This document shows, piece after piece, positions 51,893-62,067 of a stretch of DNA of 64,000 nucleotides (position 1 is the stretch's first letter; every line of letters starts with the position of its first letter). The notes beneath the pieces were generated by a model. It did no database searches and was not told the origin of the DNA. It saw only the letters and a list, made by a program, of their open reading frames with translations. The translations under genes were made by a program, and so were the position numbers. This DNA is from Schizochytrium sp. CCTCC M209059 (lineage: Eukaryota; Sar; Bigyra; Thraustochytrida; Thraustochytriidae). Location: assembly GCA_000818945.1 (NCBI GenBank), contig KN805407.1, positions 265,582 to 329,581 on the forward strand, in the 5' to 3' direction.

Positions 51893-53347
51893 ATGCGAAC
51901 GAGGCAGCTCGGCGACTTTGGCTCACGTGTCCTGCAGCGCAGACTGGCAAAGTCAAGGTACAGCGGCGTGACTCTGACAACAAGGACTTTGGGCACGATG
52001 AGCTCCGGCGGACTCGACGAAGCGGCCGTGAGCGACAAGATCCGCGGCACGCTCCTAGGCGCCGTGCTTGGCGAGTCGCTGGCGATGCCGGTTCACTGGT
52101 ACTACAACCCGCAAAAACTGAAGGAAGCCTATGGAGAGGTCACGGAGCTTCGCGCGCCCAAACCGACCCATGCCGAGTCGATGATTCTGCGCTTCAGCTA
52201 CAACGGGTCAATCGACATTCTCCACGACAAAAAGGCTTACTACGAGGGATGTGACCCCAAGATCGCCGCGAAAATGACCAAGGAGGAACGCGCCAAAGTC
52301 TCCGATGAACATGGCAACTTTGTTGGCAGAGAGGCTGAAGACCGCCCTCACTACCACGCCACGCTCAAGCGCGGACAAAACACCTCGAACATGTGCATCT
52401 CGCGCCTGCTCATGCGCTATCTCGGCGAGGTTCTCGACAAGGGCGAGGATCGCTACGACCCGCAAGAATACCTCGAGCGCTTTGAAAAGTACATGACGAC
52501 CGACCCTCGTGAGCATCCGGACGATCTGGCACAGGTCTTTGTGCACAATGACCCGTACCTCGACAGTTACGTGCGCAAGTTCTTTGAAAACCTTTCGAAA
52601 GGTGTTCCCCTCATGAACTGTGCCTATAATCAGCGTGACAATTGGGCCATCAACAGTCTTGACGGAGTTCTCGTGAGCCTCCCGCTCATCGCAGCCTACA
52701 AGGACGACCCTGAATCCGGGCTCCTTGGCCGCGTCGTCGAGCATCACATGCTTACGCATCGCTCGCCCTCCGTCACCGCTGCACTTGGCGTTGTTGCTCC
52801 GTTGCTGCAGCAAATGTACCAGGGACGCGATCCCGACGAAGCGCTCGACGCCGCCATGGAAAAGATGCGCCCCCCACGCCTTACTGGTCGTGCCATGCAC
52901 GAGAGCTACGCGAGCCACAACGGACCCGACTTCATTCCCAAGTGGGAAAAGTGGGACCAACACATGGAGATGGCTCCGGGTAAAAATCTCAAGGAAGTCG
53001 TTCACCAATATCTTGCCGAGGGCAAGAGCAACAAGGATGTCGCTGGCTACACAGAGGGCGAGGGCATCTTTTCCACGGCGTGCTACTGCGAGCAGGCTCT
53101 TCCCATCGTTCTTTTTCTTGCCGCAAAGTACAAGGATGACTTTACGGGCGTTCTCCAGGCCAACGCCGAGCTCGGTGGGCATAATACGGCGCGCGGAGCC
53201 ATTCTTGGCGCCATCATGGGCGCTCGTCTCGGCCAAAAAGCTCTTCCCTCAGCTTGGATCGAACAGCTCGCAGTACCTGATCAAATTGCCGCAGAGATCG
53301 ATGGCATTGTCAAGGTGAGCGCGCTTCGCGCGCAACAAGCAAAGTAG
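51893..53347 (+). CDS. ADP-ribosylglycohydrolase-fold protein, paralogue 1, probable mitochondrial targeting
   Basis: 484 aa from the ATG at 51893. I prefer this start because it gives an Arg-rich, acid-poor leader (MRTRQLGDFGSRVLQRRLAK) and a length almost equal to the neighbouring paralogue (482 aa). ATGs at 51566 (593 aa) and 51998 (449 aa) are alternatives. The fold is recognised by GTLLGAVLGESLAMPVHWYY at the start, long helices such as ALGVVAPLLQQMYQGRDPDE, and the end AELGGHNTARGAILGAIMGA. DraG/ARH enzymes remove ADP-ribose using two metal ions held by acidic residues. Here the first GD is GE, the TDDT site is RGQNT, and the last TD site is HNTAR, so catalysis by the usual route is doubtful. 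Confidence 0.8.
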   Translation: MRTRQLGDFGSRVLQRRLAKSRYSGVTLTTRTLGTMSSGGLDEAAVSDKIRGTLLGAVLGESLAMPVHWYYNPQKLKEAYGEVTELRAPKPTHAESMILRFSYNGSIDILHDKKAYYEGCDPKIAAKMTKEERAKVSDEHGNFVGREAEDRPHYHATLKRGQNTSNMCISRLLMRYLGEVLDKGEDRYDPQEYLERFEKYMTTDPREHPDDLAQVFVHNDPYLDSYVRKFFENLSKGVPLMNCAYNQRDNWAINSLDGVLVSLPLIAAYKDDPESGLLGRVVEHHMLTHRSPSVTAALGVVAPLLQQMYQGRDPDEALDAAMEKMRPPRLTGRAMHESYASHNGPDFIPKWEKWDQHMEMAPGKNLKEVVHQYLAEGKSNKDVAGYTEGEGIFSTACYCEQALPIVLFLAAKYKDDFTGVLQANAELGGHNTARGAILGAIMGARLGQKALPSAWIEQLAVPDQIAAEIDGIVKVSALRAQQAK

Positions 53348-53874
53348 ACCGCCAACTAGCCAGCCCCTTTTAACACTATGATACTATACAGAAATAGAAA
53401 CGTTGATGTGTCTCGCCTCTGTTTTCTCTCTTTTTTCGGCGGGCGGAGGTATTTATTCTGTGGGTGCAGGCCAAGCAATCATGAAGCGGACGAAGCCATG
53501 ACTTCGTCCGACGACCGTCCGACGCGCGAACGCATACTTGGCCATTTTCATGGACCGAACTCGGCCGGCATGCTCATGAACGCAGCCAGCACTGATTCCT
53601 CGCTCAGTTGCAGCAACAGCTTGACGTGACGCTCACTTTGCGTACGCGGGCGCAAACCACCAATCGACGCTAGGCCTAGTACGAGTTTCTCCACCGTCAC
53701 CAAATCTCCAAAGCACACATACAATCTCCTTGTTGCAGTTCCAGTTGCGTAAGGTTGGGGACAGATTCTCCCTATCCCCCTTTTCCATTTGACGACACGG
53801 GTCTTGGGCACGAAGACCCGAGATCAGGATCGAGAATCGATCGAGGCGAGAGGTTGACATCGAGGCAGAGCTGT
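53348..53874. other. Intergenic region between the tandem paralogues
   Basis: About 530 bp. The frame of the downstream gene is open to the left but has no ATG before 53875. Nothing else recognised. Confidence 0.5.
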
Positions 53875-55323
53875 ATGCTCGGACCAAGACTTGCGCGCAG
53901 CAGACTGCGCACGTATCTTGGCGCCGTGGGAGGCCCGACTTTCTGCCGTAGGACGGCAAGAAGCTTGAGCGAAAACGCAGCAGCAGCAGCAGCAGCAGCC
54001 ATGGCACTAGACGATGAAGACCGTGTGCGCGCCTCGCTGCAGGCCTTTGTGGTGGGTGAAGCGCTGGCAATGCCGGTACACTGGTTCTACGACCCCGTCA
54101 AGCTAGAGCAAGAATATGGACGGGTCGACAAGATGATGGCTCCCAAGCGCTCGCACGCCGAGTCATTCATGACCAGCATGGAATACAAGGGATCCATTGA
54201 CATTCTCTTTGACAAGGCCGTATTTTACGAAGGCTTTGATATCGAACATATCAAGAGTCTGAGCGAGGAGGACCGCGAGGCGCTCTCCTCGGATGTTGGC
54301 ATTTTCGTCAACTCTGGCTCGGACGAGCGACCGCACTACCATTTGAGCCTGAAAAAAGGCCAAAACACGGCCAACGTGTGTGTGGCAAGGCTGCTTATGC
54401 GCTACCTCGCCACTGTCAACAAAGGCGGAAAAGATCGCTATGACCCCAAGGAGTTTATCGAGGCTTTCCGCGATTACATGACTACAGACCCGCGCGAGCA
54501 CCCGGACGACATTGCTCAGATTAAAGTGCATAACGATGCGTACCTGGACGTATACGTGCGCAAGTTTTTTGAGAATGCCTCAAATGGTCTCCCGCTTACC
54601 GTCTGTGCCTACGACCAGCGGGACCGCTGGTCGATTGGCAGCCTTGACGGCCTCGTCATGGCGGTTCCTCTCATCGCGGCGTATCGTCACGAGCCCGAGG
54701 CTTTTCTCGTGGGTCGCGCGTTGGAGCACCAAGTTTTGACGCATCGTTCTGTGACCATTTCCGCCGTCGTAACTATTCTGGTGCCTCTGCTACAACAGCT
54801 TTGGCGCGGCGAGGACCCGGACAAGGCTCTCGATGCGGCCATGGACAAGATGCGCCCGCCCGTCATCACTGGTCCTCAGATGCTCGAAACCTACAAGGCC
54901 AACATGGGCCCAGACTACATTCCAAAGTGGGACAAGTGGGACCAACACATGGTGTCTGTCCCAGATATGACCCTGCGCGAGCTTGTTCATGATCTCATTG
55001 CACAGGACAAGCCCTTGCAAGATGTGGCCGGTTTTCATCGCGGCGAGGGCCGTTTCTCGACGACATGCTACTGCGAGCAAGCGATGTCAATTGTACTTTT
55101 TCTTGCCACGAAATATGGCCAAGACTTGCAAGGTGCACTACAGGCCAACGCGGAGCTAGGTGGTCATTCCACCGCTCGGGGCGCAATCCTTGGAGCCATC
55201 ATTGGCGCCCGTGTGGGCACTGACGCCATTCCGCGGGATTGGCTCGCGGGACTTGCAGCGCCGGACCAGGTCATCAACGAGATCGACGCTCTGCTCGGTG
55301 CCTCAACCAAGGCCGCTCGCTAG
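53875..55323 (+). CDS. ADP-ribosylglycohydrolase-fold protein, paralogue 2, probable mitochondrial targeting
   Basis: 482 aa from the ATG at 53875; the frame upstream is open but without ATG. The leader MLGPRLARSRLRTYLGAVGG then FCRRTARSLS is a plausible mitochondrial presequence, ending in an Ala run coded by GCA repeats. The mature part is collinear with its upstream neighbour: VVGEALAMPVHWFYDP, MTTDPREHPDDIAQIKVHND, DKMRPPVITG, KWDKWDQHM, CYCEQAMSIVLFLATKYG and ELGGHSTARGAILGAIIGA. It shares the same substitutions at all three metal-ligand sites, so the change predates the duplication. Same strand, 527 bp apart: a clear tandem duplication. Substrate unknown. Confidence 0.82.
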   Translation: MLGPRLARSRLRTYLGAVGGPTFCRRTARSLSENAAAAAAAAMALDDEDRVRASLQAFVVGEALAMPVHWFYDPVKLEQEYGRVDKMMAPKRSHAESFMTSMEYKGSIDILFDKAVFYEGFDIEHIKSLSEEDREALSSDVGIFVNSGSDERPHYHLSLKKGQNTANVCVARLLMRYLATVNKGGKDRYDPKEFIEAFRDYMTTDPREHPDDIAQIKVHNDAYLDVYVRKFFENASNGLPLTVCAYDQRDRWSIGSLDGLVMAVPLIAAYRHEPEAFLVGRALEHQVLTHRSVTISAVVTILVPLLQQLWRGEDPDKALDAAMDKMRPPVITGPQMLETYKANMGPDYIPKWDKWDQHMVSVPDMTLRELVHDLIAQDKPLQDVAGFHRGEGRFSTTCYCEQAMSIVLFLATKYGQDLQGALQANAELGGHSTARGAILGAIIGARVGTDAIPRDWLAGLAAPDQVINEIDALLGASTKAAR

Positions 55324-56851
55324 CTCACTCAAAACAAATGCAGCCTTTTTCTTCTTCGCAGCTGAGGAGAGGAGGTAGGAACAGAGACCTCATTTTTTTC
55401 ATAAATAAAAAGTTGATGTGCAAAGCGCGGCGCAAGATCGCCAATCTATCAAAGCAACACCTTCGGAAGCACCTCCGGCTCGCGCTGTATAGTACGTACG
55501 GCCGGCCAGTTGTAGATGGTTATAGCTAACGCAGGCGAGCGATGCCGAAAGCCCACCCAGGCGGCCGCCCGCTCGCCCTGGTCGCGCGGCGGCGGCCTCT
55601 TGCCGTCCCAACGGCTATCTCTTCCTTTTCTCCTTTTTGTCTTCCCTTTTCACCATCCTATATTGCTTTGTCCGAGAACAGTTTTGATCAGCCCGCCAGC
55701 TTTCCAGGCCTTTGCACTGCACTGCACTGCACTGCACTGCGCTGCACTTCACTGCGAGCTTGGCTGTGCGTTCTGACTCATCATTGAACGCCTGGAAGTC
55801 AACGGGCAATTTCTTCGGGACAGAGTCCTTGTCACTGACACTCCTTCTACTGTCCTTGTCTTGCACGACTGGCGTCGGGCACGGCTGTGGTCTGTGGCTA
55901 AATATGCCGATCATGACGCAAGGTTGGTTCTCTTTCCTCCCATCCATCTTTGGATTCGGCTCACGGGCATCTTGATCATGGCCAGTTGCCATGCTATCGC
56001 TCGCAAGAAGTCGCACGGAGAAACAAGAAGAAGAAAAGAGCACGCCATCATCGACCCTCAAGCTTTCATAGGTAAATCATCATGCACGACGTGCGTTTAT
56101 TGCCTTCCGCGAAACCCTCCAGGCAGGCAGGCAGGCAGGCAGACATGCAGGCAGGTGCGACGACGCAGCAACGTTTCGCTCCCCATTCGCAGTCGCCACG
56201 CTTTCTTGAGCGTCTTGTCCCGCCCTGTCCTGCCTTGTGCAGTGCAGCGCCGTGCAGCTGCAGCGCACACACACACACGACTTCTGTCCCTGAAGGAGCG
56301 TTTCCGTCACTTCGCCACAGCGCCAACCTCGAGTGCGCATTCTCCGGCCCTGCTGCTGCTGGCAAAGCTGACTCCGCGAAGCCGTGCCGCGCGAACTCAT
56401 TCTCCGAGCGTCTGCGCCCGACAGCCAAGCCGCACCACCGCCAGCGGTGGCAGCGAGCCTCGAGACCTTGGCAGAGGCAGCAGTCTCTTGCCCTTGTTCA
56501 GATCAACCGTGTTCGCTGTCGCTGGTACTACCGAGAGCGAGCGCCGGTGCACAGCGCACACGAATACTCCGAAGACTTGGCGCCGAGCGCGGTCGCCTTC
56601 ACGGCAGTCACCGAGCGGGGGAGATCGAGCTCGAGCACTCTCTCTACGGCGCGCGACGCTCGTCTACAGCAGACAAACGCGTCGAGCTCGTGACTCGCAG
56701 CGCCGCGGCGGTGGCCGTCGTCGGGGTTGTGAGAGACCAGTCCTCAAACTCGATCGAAGAGCTCGACCGACAGCGACATAAGTTGTGAGAAGACACGTCA
56801 AGTCTCGCCAAGGCAGCAGCAGTAAAATCGCCAAGAACAGAAAAAGGCAAG
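55324..56851. other. Intergenic region upstream of the flavoprotein gene, with repeats
   Basis: GCACT pentamer repeats at 55714-55742 and a CAGG array at 56120-56142. Open frames up to 306 codons occur, but they are low-complexity and lack recognisable domains. Confidence 0.5.
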
Positions 56852-58207
56852 ATGGGCTCGCAGTGCTCCACGACAAAGTCCGTGGCAGAGGACAGCCACG
56901 GAGAGGTCCCCAGGGTCATCACAGAGGATGAGCCCAGAGGTGCCTCGACGTCGACGCAGAAAACCAAGGCGCCCCATATCGTCGTTGTAGGCGCGGGATT
57001 TGGTGGTCTGGCAGTAGCGCTTGGACTCCGCAAAGAACTCGATGAGGGCCTCGTGACCATGACCCTGATCGAGCGCTCTACGACTTTTGCCATCAAGGGA
57101 TGCCTGCAATTCGTTCTCGACGGCCGCAAGACCTTTGACGAGATCACCCATGACCTCGAGGATGCCAAGGTGAGCGACAAGGTGCGCAAATGTTTTGGCT
57201 GGAGCGTGTCGAGCCTCGACGTTGACGGCAAGTCGCTCAAGATGGGCAAAGTTGGCGGCAACGACGTAGAGGAGACGGTCTCCTTTGACTACCTTGTCCT
57301 GGCCACAGGCGTGGTAAGCGACCCCACGAGCATCCCGGGCCTCGCAGACTCGATGCTGAACTTTTGCGACGACGCGCACACCATGAAAATTAAAGAAGCT
57401 CTCGATGCTGTACCCGAGGGTGGCACCGTGCTAGTCACCACAGCCGCAGTGCCGTACAAGTGCCCGCCCGTACCCTTTGAGTACGCCTTTCTCGCCGACA
57501 GCATGCTGCAAAAGCGTGGCATCCGTGACAGCGTCAAGATCATTATCACGTCACCCAAGGCTCCGTTTCCTTTTGGTGGACCGGTACCCAAGAAGGTCTT
57601 TCTCGCCGCTTGCGCGGAGAGGAACATTGAGTTCCGTGCGGGCATCAAGCCTGTCAAGGTCCGCTCGGATGAAAATGTCGTCGAATTCAAGCATTCGGAG
57701 GGCGAAGGCGAGGACCAGGAGGTGACCTTTGATGCGCTCATCGGAAGCTACCCGCAGCGCGCGCCCGATCTTTTGGCGAACCTTTGCAACCCTAAGGGCT
57801 TTGTCCCTGTCGACCTCATCACCATGGAGACCAAGAAGCCTGGTGTTTTTTGCATTGGCGACTCCTCATGGATGATGCTCAAGACTGAGCCCCCCAAGCC
57901 GCACCCCAAGTCGGGCGCTTTTGCCAAGATTGCGGGCGAGAATGTTGCAACGATGCTCGGCGCCATCGCGCACGGTGATTCGCTGGAGGACGCGCGCGCA
58001 AAGGTCAGCAAGAAGCGCATTGCCCGCTGCTATGCCGAGACGGGTGACGGCGAGGGAATTCTTATCGAGCCCAAGCTTCTCGACGATGAGGACGGCCCCA
58101 TGGGTTTCCGTTCCGAAGGCCCGACGCCGGAGTTTGGTGCTGCCAAGGTGGATTGGATCAATGAGATTGAGATGCACTACTTTGGAAAGTCGAACTTTCA
58201 CAATTAG
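56852..58207 (+). CDS. FAD-dependent oxidoreductase of the sulfide:quinone oxidoreductase / flavocytochrome c family, probably N-myristoylated
   Basis: 451 aa, intronless. It begins MGSQCSTTKS, a good N-myristoylation site (Gly2, Ser6) with a Cys that could be palmitoylated. A Rossmann motif VVVGAGFGGLAVALGL lies at about 46-61. YLVLATGVVSDP and GVFCIGDSSWMML are the NAD- and FAD-contact loops of the two-dinucleotide-binding-domain family. The middle part AAVPYKCPPVPFEYAFLAD resembles the CxxxP-type active-site segment of SQR/FccB, and HPKSGAFAKIAGENVA matches the C-terminal PKSG stretch of FccB. The second SQR redox Cys, normally in GDC, is Ser; a Cys lies three residues earlier. It may be a membrane-tethered quinone reductase like AIFM2/FSP1, whose N-terminus is also myristoylated. 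Substrate unproven. Confidence 0.8.
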   Translation: MGSQCSTTKSVAEDSHGEVPRVITEDEPRGASTSTQKTKAPHIVVVGAGFGGLAVALGLRKELDEGLVTMTLIERSTTFAIKGCLQFVLDGRKTFDEITHDLEDAKVSDKVRKCFGWSVSSLDVDGKSLKMGKVGGNDVEETVSFDYLVLATGVVSDPTSIPGLADSMLNFCDDAHTMKIKEALDAVPEGGTVLVTTAAVPYKCPPVPFEYAFLADSMLQKRGIRDSVKIIITSPKAPFPFGGPVPKKVFLAACAERNIEFRAGIKPVKVRSDENVVEFKHSEGEGEDQEVTFDALIGSYPQRAPDLLANLCNPKGFVPVDLITMETKKPGVFCIGDSSWMMLKTEPPKPHPKSGAFAKIAGENVATMLGAIAHGDSLEDARAKVSKKRIARCYAETGDGEGILIEPKLLDDEDGPMGFRSEGPTPEFGAAKVDWINEIEMHYFGKSNFHN

Positions 58208-58282
58208 TGCAACCCTTTACTTGGTCTCCTAGGCCTAGACTGGGTCTTACTTGGCTTCGACGGGCATCCGTCCATCTGCTAC

Positions 58283-58474
58283 TTATGTTTTAAAAAAAGA
58301 AAGAAAGAAGACATTTTCGTACTCATTCGTGACAATTCTCGACTTCAAGACCACCCATTCGTCAATCATATCAGCATCATTATCATTGTCGTCGTCGTCA
58401 TCATCACCATCCTTTTCTTCTTCTTCGTTCCATCCGGATGATGTGCTCTTCCAACCACCGCTGCTGCCACTCAT
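58283..58474 (-). CDS. Possible small acidic protein
   Basis: A 63-codon frame with a true ATG at 58474. It encodes a Ser/Gly/Trp-rich head (MSGSSGGWKSTSSGW), an Asp/Asn run, and IDEWVVLKSRIVTNEYENVF before a Phe-rich end. The Asp run comes from a GTC/ATC microsatellite on the plus strand, which may create the frame by chance. No family recognised. Confidence 0.25.
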   Translation of the reverse strand: MSGSSGGWKSTSSGWNEEEEKDGDDDDDDNDNDADMIDEWVVLKSRIVTNEYENVFFLSFFKT

Positions 58475-59143
58475 ACTTGGTCAGTCGGTCGGCTGCAAGG
58501 TGACCGCAATACAATAGAAGTGTAACCGTTTCGGTTACATCCACGCATTTACAACGCCACTTCCCGTGGTAACCAACCAAAACTAGGGCTCGCCTGACAA
58601 CCAATCAAGGCCTCGAGTCCTTTCGTGCAGGCGACCAAAACCCCGCGGCAGACGTCGCAGACCTACAACGCAAACTTGCGTGCCGCGCGGCGCTTTCGCA
58701 CGCGGCTGCGCACAATGTGCGGGCCCGTGCGCGGGCAACCGTGCGAGCGGTGAACTTCGCTGAGCGAAGCAAGGTGCGTGCAAACTGGACGACCGGACGC
58801 GCAAAGGCGCGGAGGCCGAGAAGGACGTGGGCGAGAAGGACGGGGGGGATTATGCACAATAAGCCGGCCGTCTCGATGTTCCCGTCCTTTGGGCGGGGAG
58901 AGGTGAAATGACGGTGACCAAAGCCAATTTTTTGCTGAGTCAAGTGCAAAAGAGACGCGGTGTTGGGCGCTCTTTGAGGCGCGCTCGCTCACGGTGGAGC
59001 GCGCGTCGTGCGTCTGATCTGCGGATAGTCTATTGGCGCGAGAGAGAGAGAGAGAGAGATGTGAGATGGATAACGGGCAAGAGATACGAAAACGTCAAAG
59101 GCCGTGCGATCTGAATCGCATGAGACGATCAAGTAGGAGCACG

Positions 59144-59199
59144 AGCAGAGCAGAGCAGAGCAGAGCAGAGCAGAGCAGAGCAGAGCAGAGCAGAGCAGA
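59144..59199. repeat. (GCAGA)n pentanucleotide array, about 11 copies
   Basis: Direct run of GCAGA units ending in GCAGAACTTG. Confidence 0.85.
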
Positions 59200-60944
59200 A
59201 CTTGAGCTAGGCAGCGCAAACCCACTTGAAGGAGGATGCTTCTGCATTTTTTTTTTACAGGACGTGTCCCTGGACGACTTGTGGGAAAGCAAAGCCGTTC
59301 TTCTGCGACAGGACGGAGTTGGGCTTCGCGCTTTGTCTGCGTTCTGTAGGCTCGCAAGCGCGTTGCATTCAACCGGCTCTGATACTGGCGTATGTTGGAC
59401 GGCAAGACGAGCCTTAAGGCCACAACCATTGTCCGTTGGTTGTCTCCGGGTCATACTCATCACACATTCCAAACGTGTCTGCTTTTAGATTTTTTTGCCT
59501 GGCTGACTGCGCGGGCTGTTTCTGCTTGGCGCTTGTAAATGACGATATCGTAGATGTCATGCACCACGCTGAGGAGCCGAGTCGTTCATTGTTGGGCGGC
59601 TCGGAAGCTGCAGAGAATCATCTCACCCATTATCTGATACGAGTCGATCGGTTGGATGGTCTAATCCATCCATCTCTCGCGCGCGTGCTTTTTCTTAGTC
59701 CACGTCGTGTCGAGGGAAGAGAGAGAGAGAGCGAAGAGGGGAAGAAGAAGAGTCGACTCCCGAGAATGATGTCCAAAACATATGGCGTAGCAGTTGTCCT
59801 GTGACGAAACCTTTTACACGACGGTCTTCTGAGCGATCAGCTCACTTTAAGTCGCACATACTGATGAACGTGTTTTTCAGAGGACACTGCGCGCTTATTC
59901 ATTTACACAATGAATGTGTTGCAAGGGTCATCAAGCTCGGCGAATGGACGAAAGGATGGAAGGTCAGAGAGAGAGAGAATCTGCCTGTCAATGAGAAACA
60001 AAGAGACTGACTAACGTTGTCATCATTCACAGCACGCTCGCAACATGTACATATTTCATCTGGTGTCAGGGAGAGCACATGTTATCCTGTCTAAGTCTCT
60101 GCGTAAGTGACTATTCCATGAGTACACATGAGTATGTACTCCTTTTGGACGACTCTGCTCCTGCAGGCGTCGGAGTGAGGAGAAGGGAGAACACGCGCGC
60201 GCATATACCTTTCTTCATGTATCGTGGGCCCGGCTCCAGGGAAGAACACCATACTTGCTACTCTTGAATTCCTGATGACAATCTATATACACCAAGATCT
60301 CTGAGGAGCATGTACGGGCCCCGTGTCATGATTGGTTGCAAGGTGCTCTTTTCTCCAAGTATTGCGTGAAATGGATGTACAGAATGGAAAGAGGATTGCG
60401 AACGGGACGGGGGCGAGTCGTTAGGTGGTTGGTTGTAATGATGACAACTGTTGAGCATGGATGAAACCTTTGGATGTTAAAATTTTGGATTGACGAGTCT
60501 CGCACTCTGTGAAACTTTTGTCCAAATCTGCCTTCCTTCTGAGCTCACAGAAAGAAATCATTAACCACTCGATCGACTCTTCCTTCTCTGTCTCGCTTTT
60601 CTTTTTCTCGATGCACCATCCTTGTGCTGCGCGCATGGAGGGATGTTAATGGAAATGGACACCCCAACTGACATTGCTGCATCTTCTGCCGCACAATTTG
60701 AACAACAGTCTCTCTTTCATGCACTCGTTTTGTTATAGAGTTGCATAGCAACCAAGAAAGCTCATGTATTTAATCCTTCATCCAATTTTTGTTTTTTACG
60801 ACAAGTCCTCAATTTGTTGGTTACTTCGCGCTCTGGCAAGGACGTTTTCGTTGTTTTTTAATCAAGTTTCTGTCGCTGTTTTGTTTTCGCCCCCCGCTTG
60901 GTTTTCGCGTTGAATCTTTTCTTGCAAAGTAGAAACTACACGCA

Positions 60945-61694
60945 ATGAGCGGCGAACGCGCGACGGTGGTGGCGCGCCAGGTGCTCGGCGAGGGCTTTCA
61001 TCGGTCTCTCGTCACCTCTGTGGTCGTTGAGACTGCGCGCGAGTCTGCTGCGACGGAGTCGTCGAAACTCGCTGCAGAATGCGTCGTGGCTCTCGTCGAG
61101 CATTTGCCACGGGAGGTCTACGTTGACTTCGACGAGGTCGCCGACCAGCGGAGACTTGGCGTTGCCGGGGTTCCCATGCTCGTGGGCATAGGGCTTGAAA
61201 AGGGGCTTGACGTCGAGAAACCTGCCGAGGTATCGCAGGCTTTCTCTATAGCAACAATCGCATCACATGTCTCGCTTCGTGTGAGAAATGACATCGATGC
61301 ACACATTGGAGATGATGACTCAGTTTTGCGCGCTGAGTTTAGGCTACCACTCCATTTTCGTTATCAGGCGCCTGCACATGCTACCTTTGCGCAGGCACAC
61401 ATTCAGAAACCAGAGTCAATATGGGTTGCATGTCCAGGCCAAAGCAGCAGCTCGGCGGGCCACAACCGACAACCACCATTTGCTGTGGAAGCAAATGGGT
61501 TTGTCTGGCGCGAGAGCACACTGCTGCTGACAGACATGGCGCTTAACAATGTGACTGTCGACATACCCGTGGGCTCTCTGGACGATGCATTTATTGTCCA
61601 CACCGTCACAGCGCTTGTGACCATGTTCGGCGCGCTCTTTCTTGTGATTGCAATTCACATGCGAAGAGAGCGTAGTGCCCTCAAACAAGAGTAG
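60945..61694 (+). CDS. PIG-X/PBN1-like subunit of GPI mannosyltransferase I
   Basis: 249 aa, intronless. It has the PIG-X pattern: GFHRSLVTSVVVE near the start, LPREVYVDFDEVADQRRL at about 54-71, LRAEFRLPLHFRYQAP at about 128-143 and a Cys in the WVACPG strand. It ends with one membrane helix at about 214-236 and a short basic tail (HMRRERSALKQE), so it is a type I ER membrane protein with a luminal domain. PIG-X stabilises PIG-M, which adds the first mannose to GPI precursors. An N-terminal signal peptide is not obvious (MSGERATVVARQVLG), so an upstream exon may be missing; yeast Pbn1 also lacks a classical signal peptide. Confidence 0.72.
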   Translation: MSGERATVVARQVLGEGFHRSLVTSVVVETARESAATESSKLAAECVVALVEHLPREVYVDFDEVADQRRLGVAGVPMLVGIGLEKGLDVEKPAEVSQAFSIATIASHVSLRVRNDIDAHIGDDDSVLRAEFRLPLHFRYQAPAHATFAQAHIQKPESIWVACPGQSSSSAGHNRQPPFAVEANGFVWRESTLLLTDMALNNVTVDIPVGSLDDAFIVHTVTALVTMFGALFLVIAIHMRRERSALKQE

Positions 61695-62067
61695 ATGTCT
61701 CCTGACTCATGAGAACTCACTCTCCGTATCTTTACTATTCGCGATTTATAAAATAGAGAAAGAATGAGAGGTCCCCCCCCCCCAAAAAAGTATTCCAGAA
61801 TGCTCTCGTTGCAGAAATCGATTTTTTTTTTAATTTTTTGTGCAGAATTCGGAAACCATTTCATTTCCTTGGGCGTTCAGGAGACAATTGCGATTGCGCA
61901 TTTGATTTTTTGACATTTGTGGCTTTTGATTTTGAGATCTACAAGAAGGGTATAATTAGGGTTCACGGCGTGCCTGCGCGATAGCTCGAGGGCAACAGGT
62001 AGTCGGCGGATTAGTTGTTTGATGTGCTGGCCAGGTCATTTAATGATTTGTAAAAGACTTGAAGCAA
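61695..62067. other. Convergent intergenic region
   Basis: AT-rich, with C10 and T9 homopolymers near 61775-61835. No gene seen. Confidence 0.5.

Larger units (their letters stand above)
58208..60944. other. 2.7 kb with no confident gene
   Basis: Contains a 63-codon minus-strand ATG frame (58283-58474), a GA run (59040-59060), GCAGA pentamer repeats (59144-59199), a polypyrimidine-TTACAG acceptor-like site at 59249-59260, and GAGA runs near 59720. Codon usage does not look coding over long stretches. The last ~200 bp are T-rich and lead into the PIG-X-like gene. Confidence 0.45.

Noticed and set aside
52208..53236. 342-codon minus-strand frame
   Set aside because: Antisense of the first ADP-ribosylglycohydrolase-like gene.
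55861..56781. 306-codon plus-strand frame upstream of the flavoprotein
   Set aside because: Arg/Ser/His-rich, spans a CAGG microsatellite, and shows no domain or conserved pattern.
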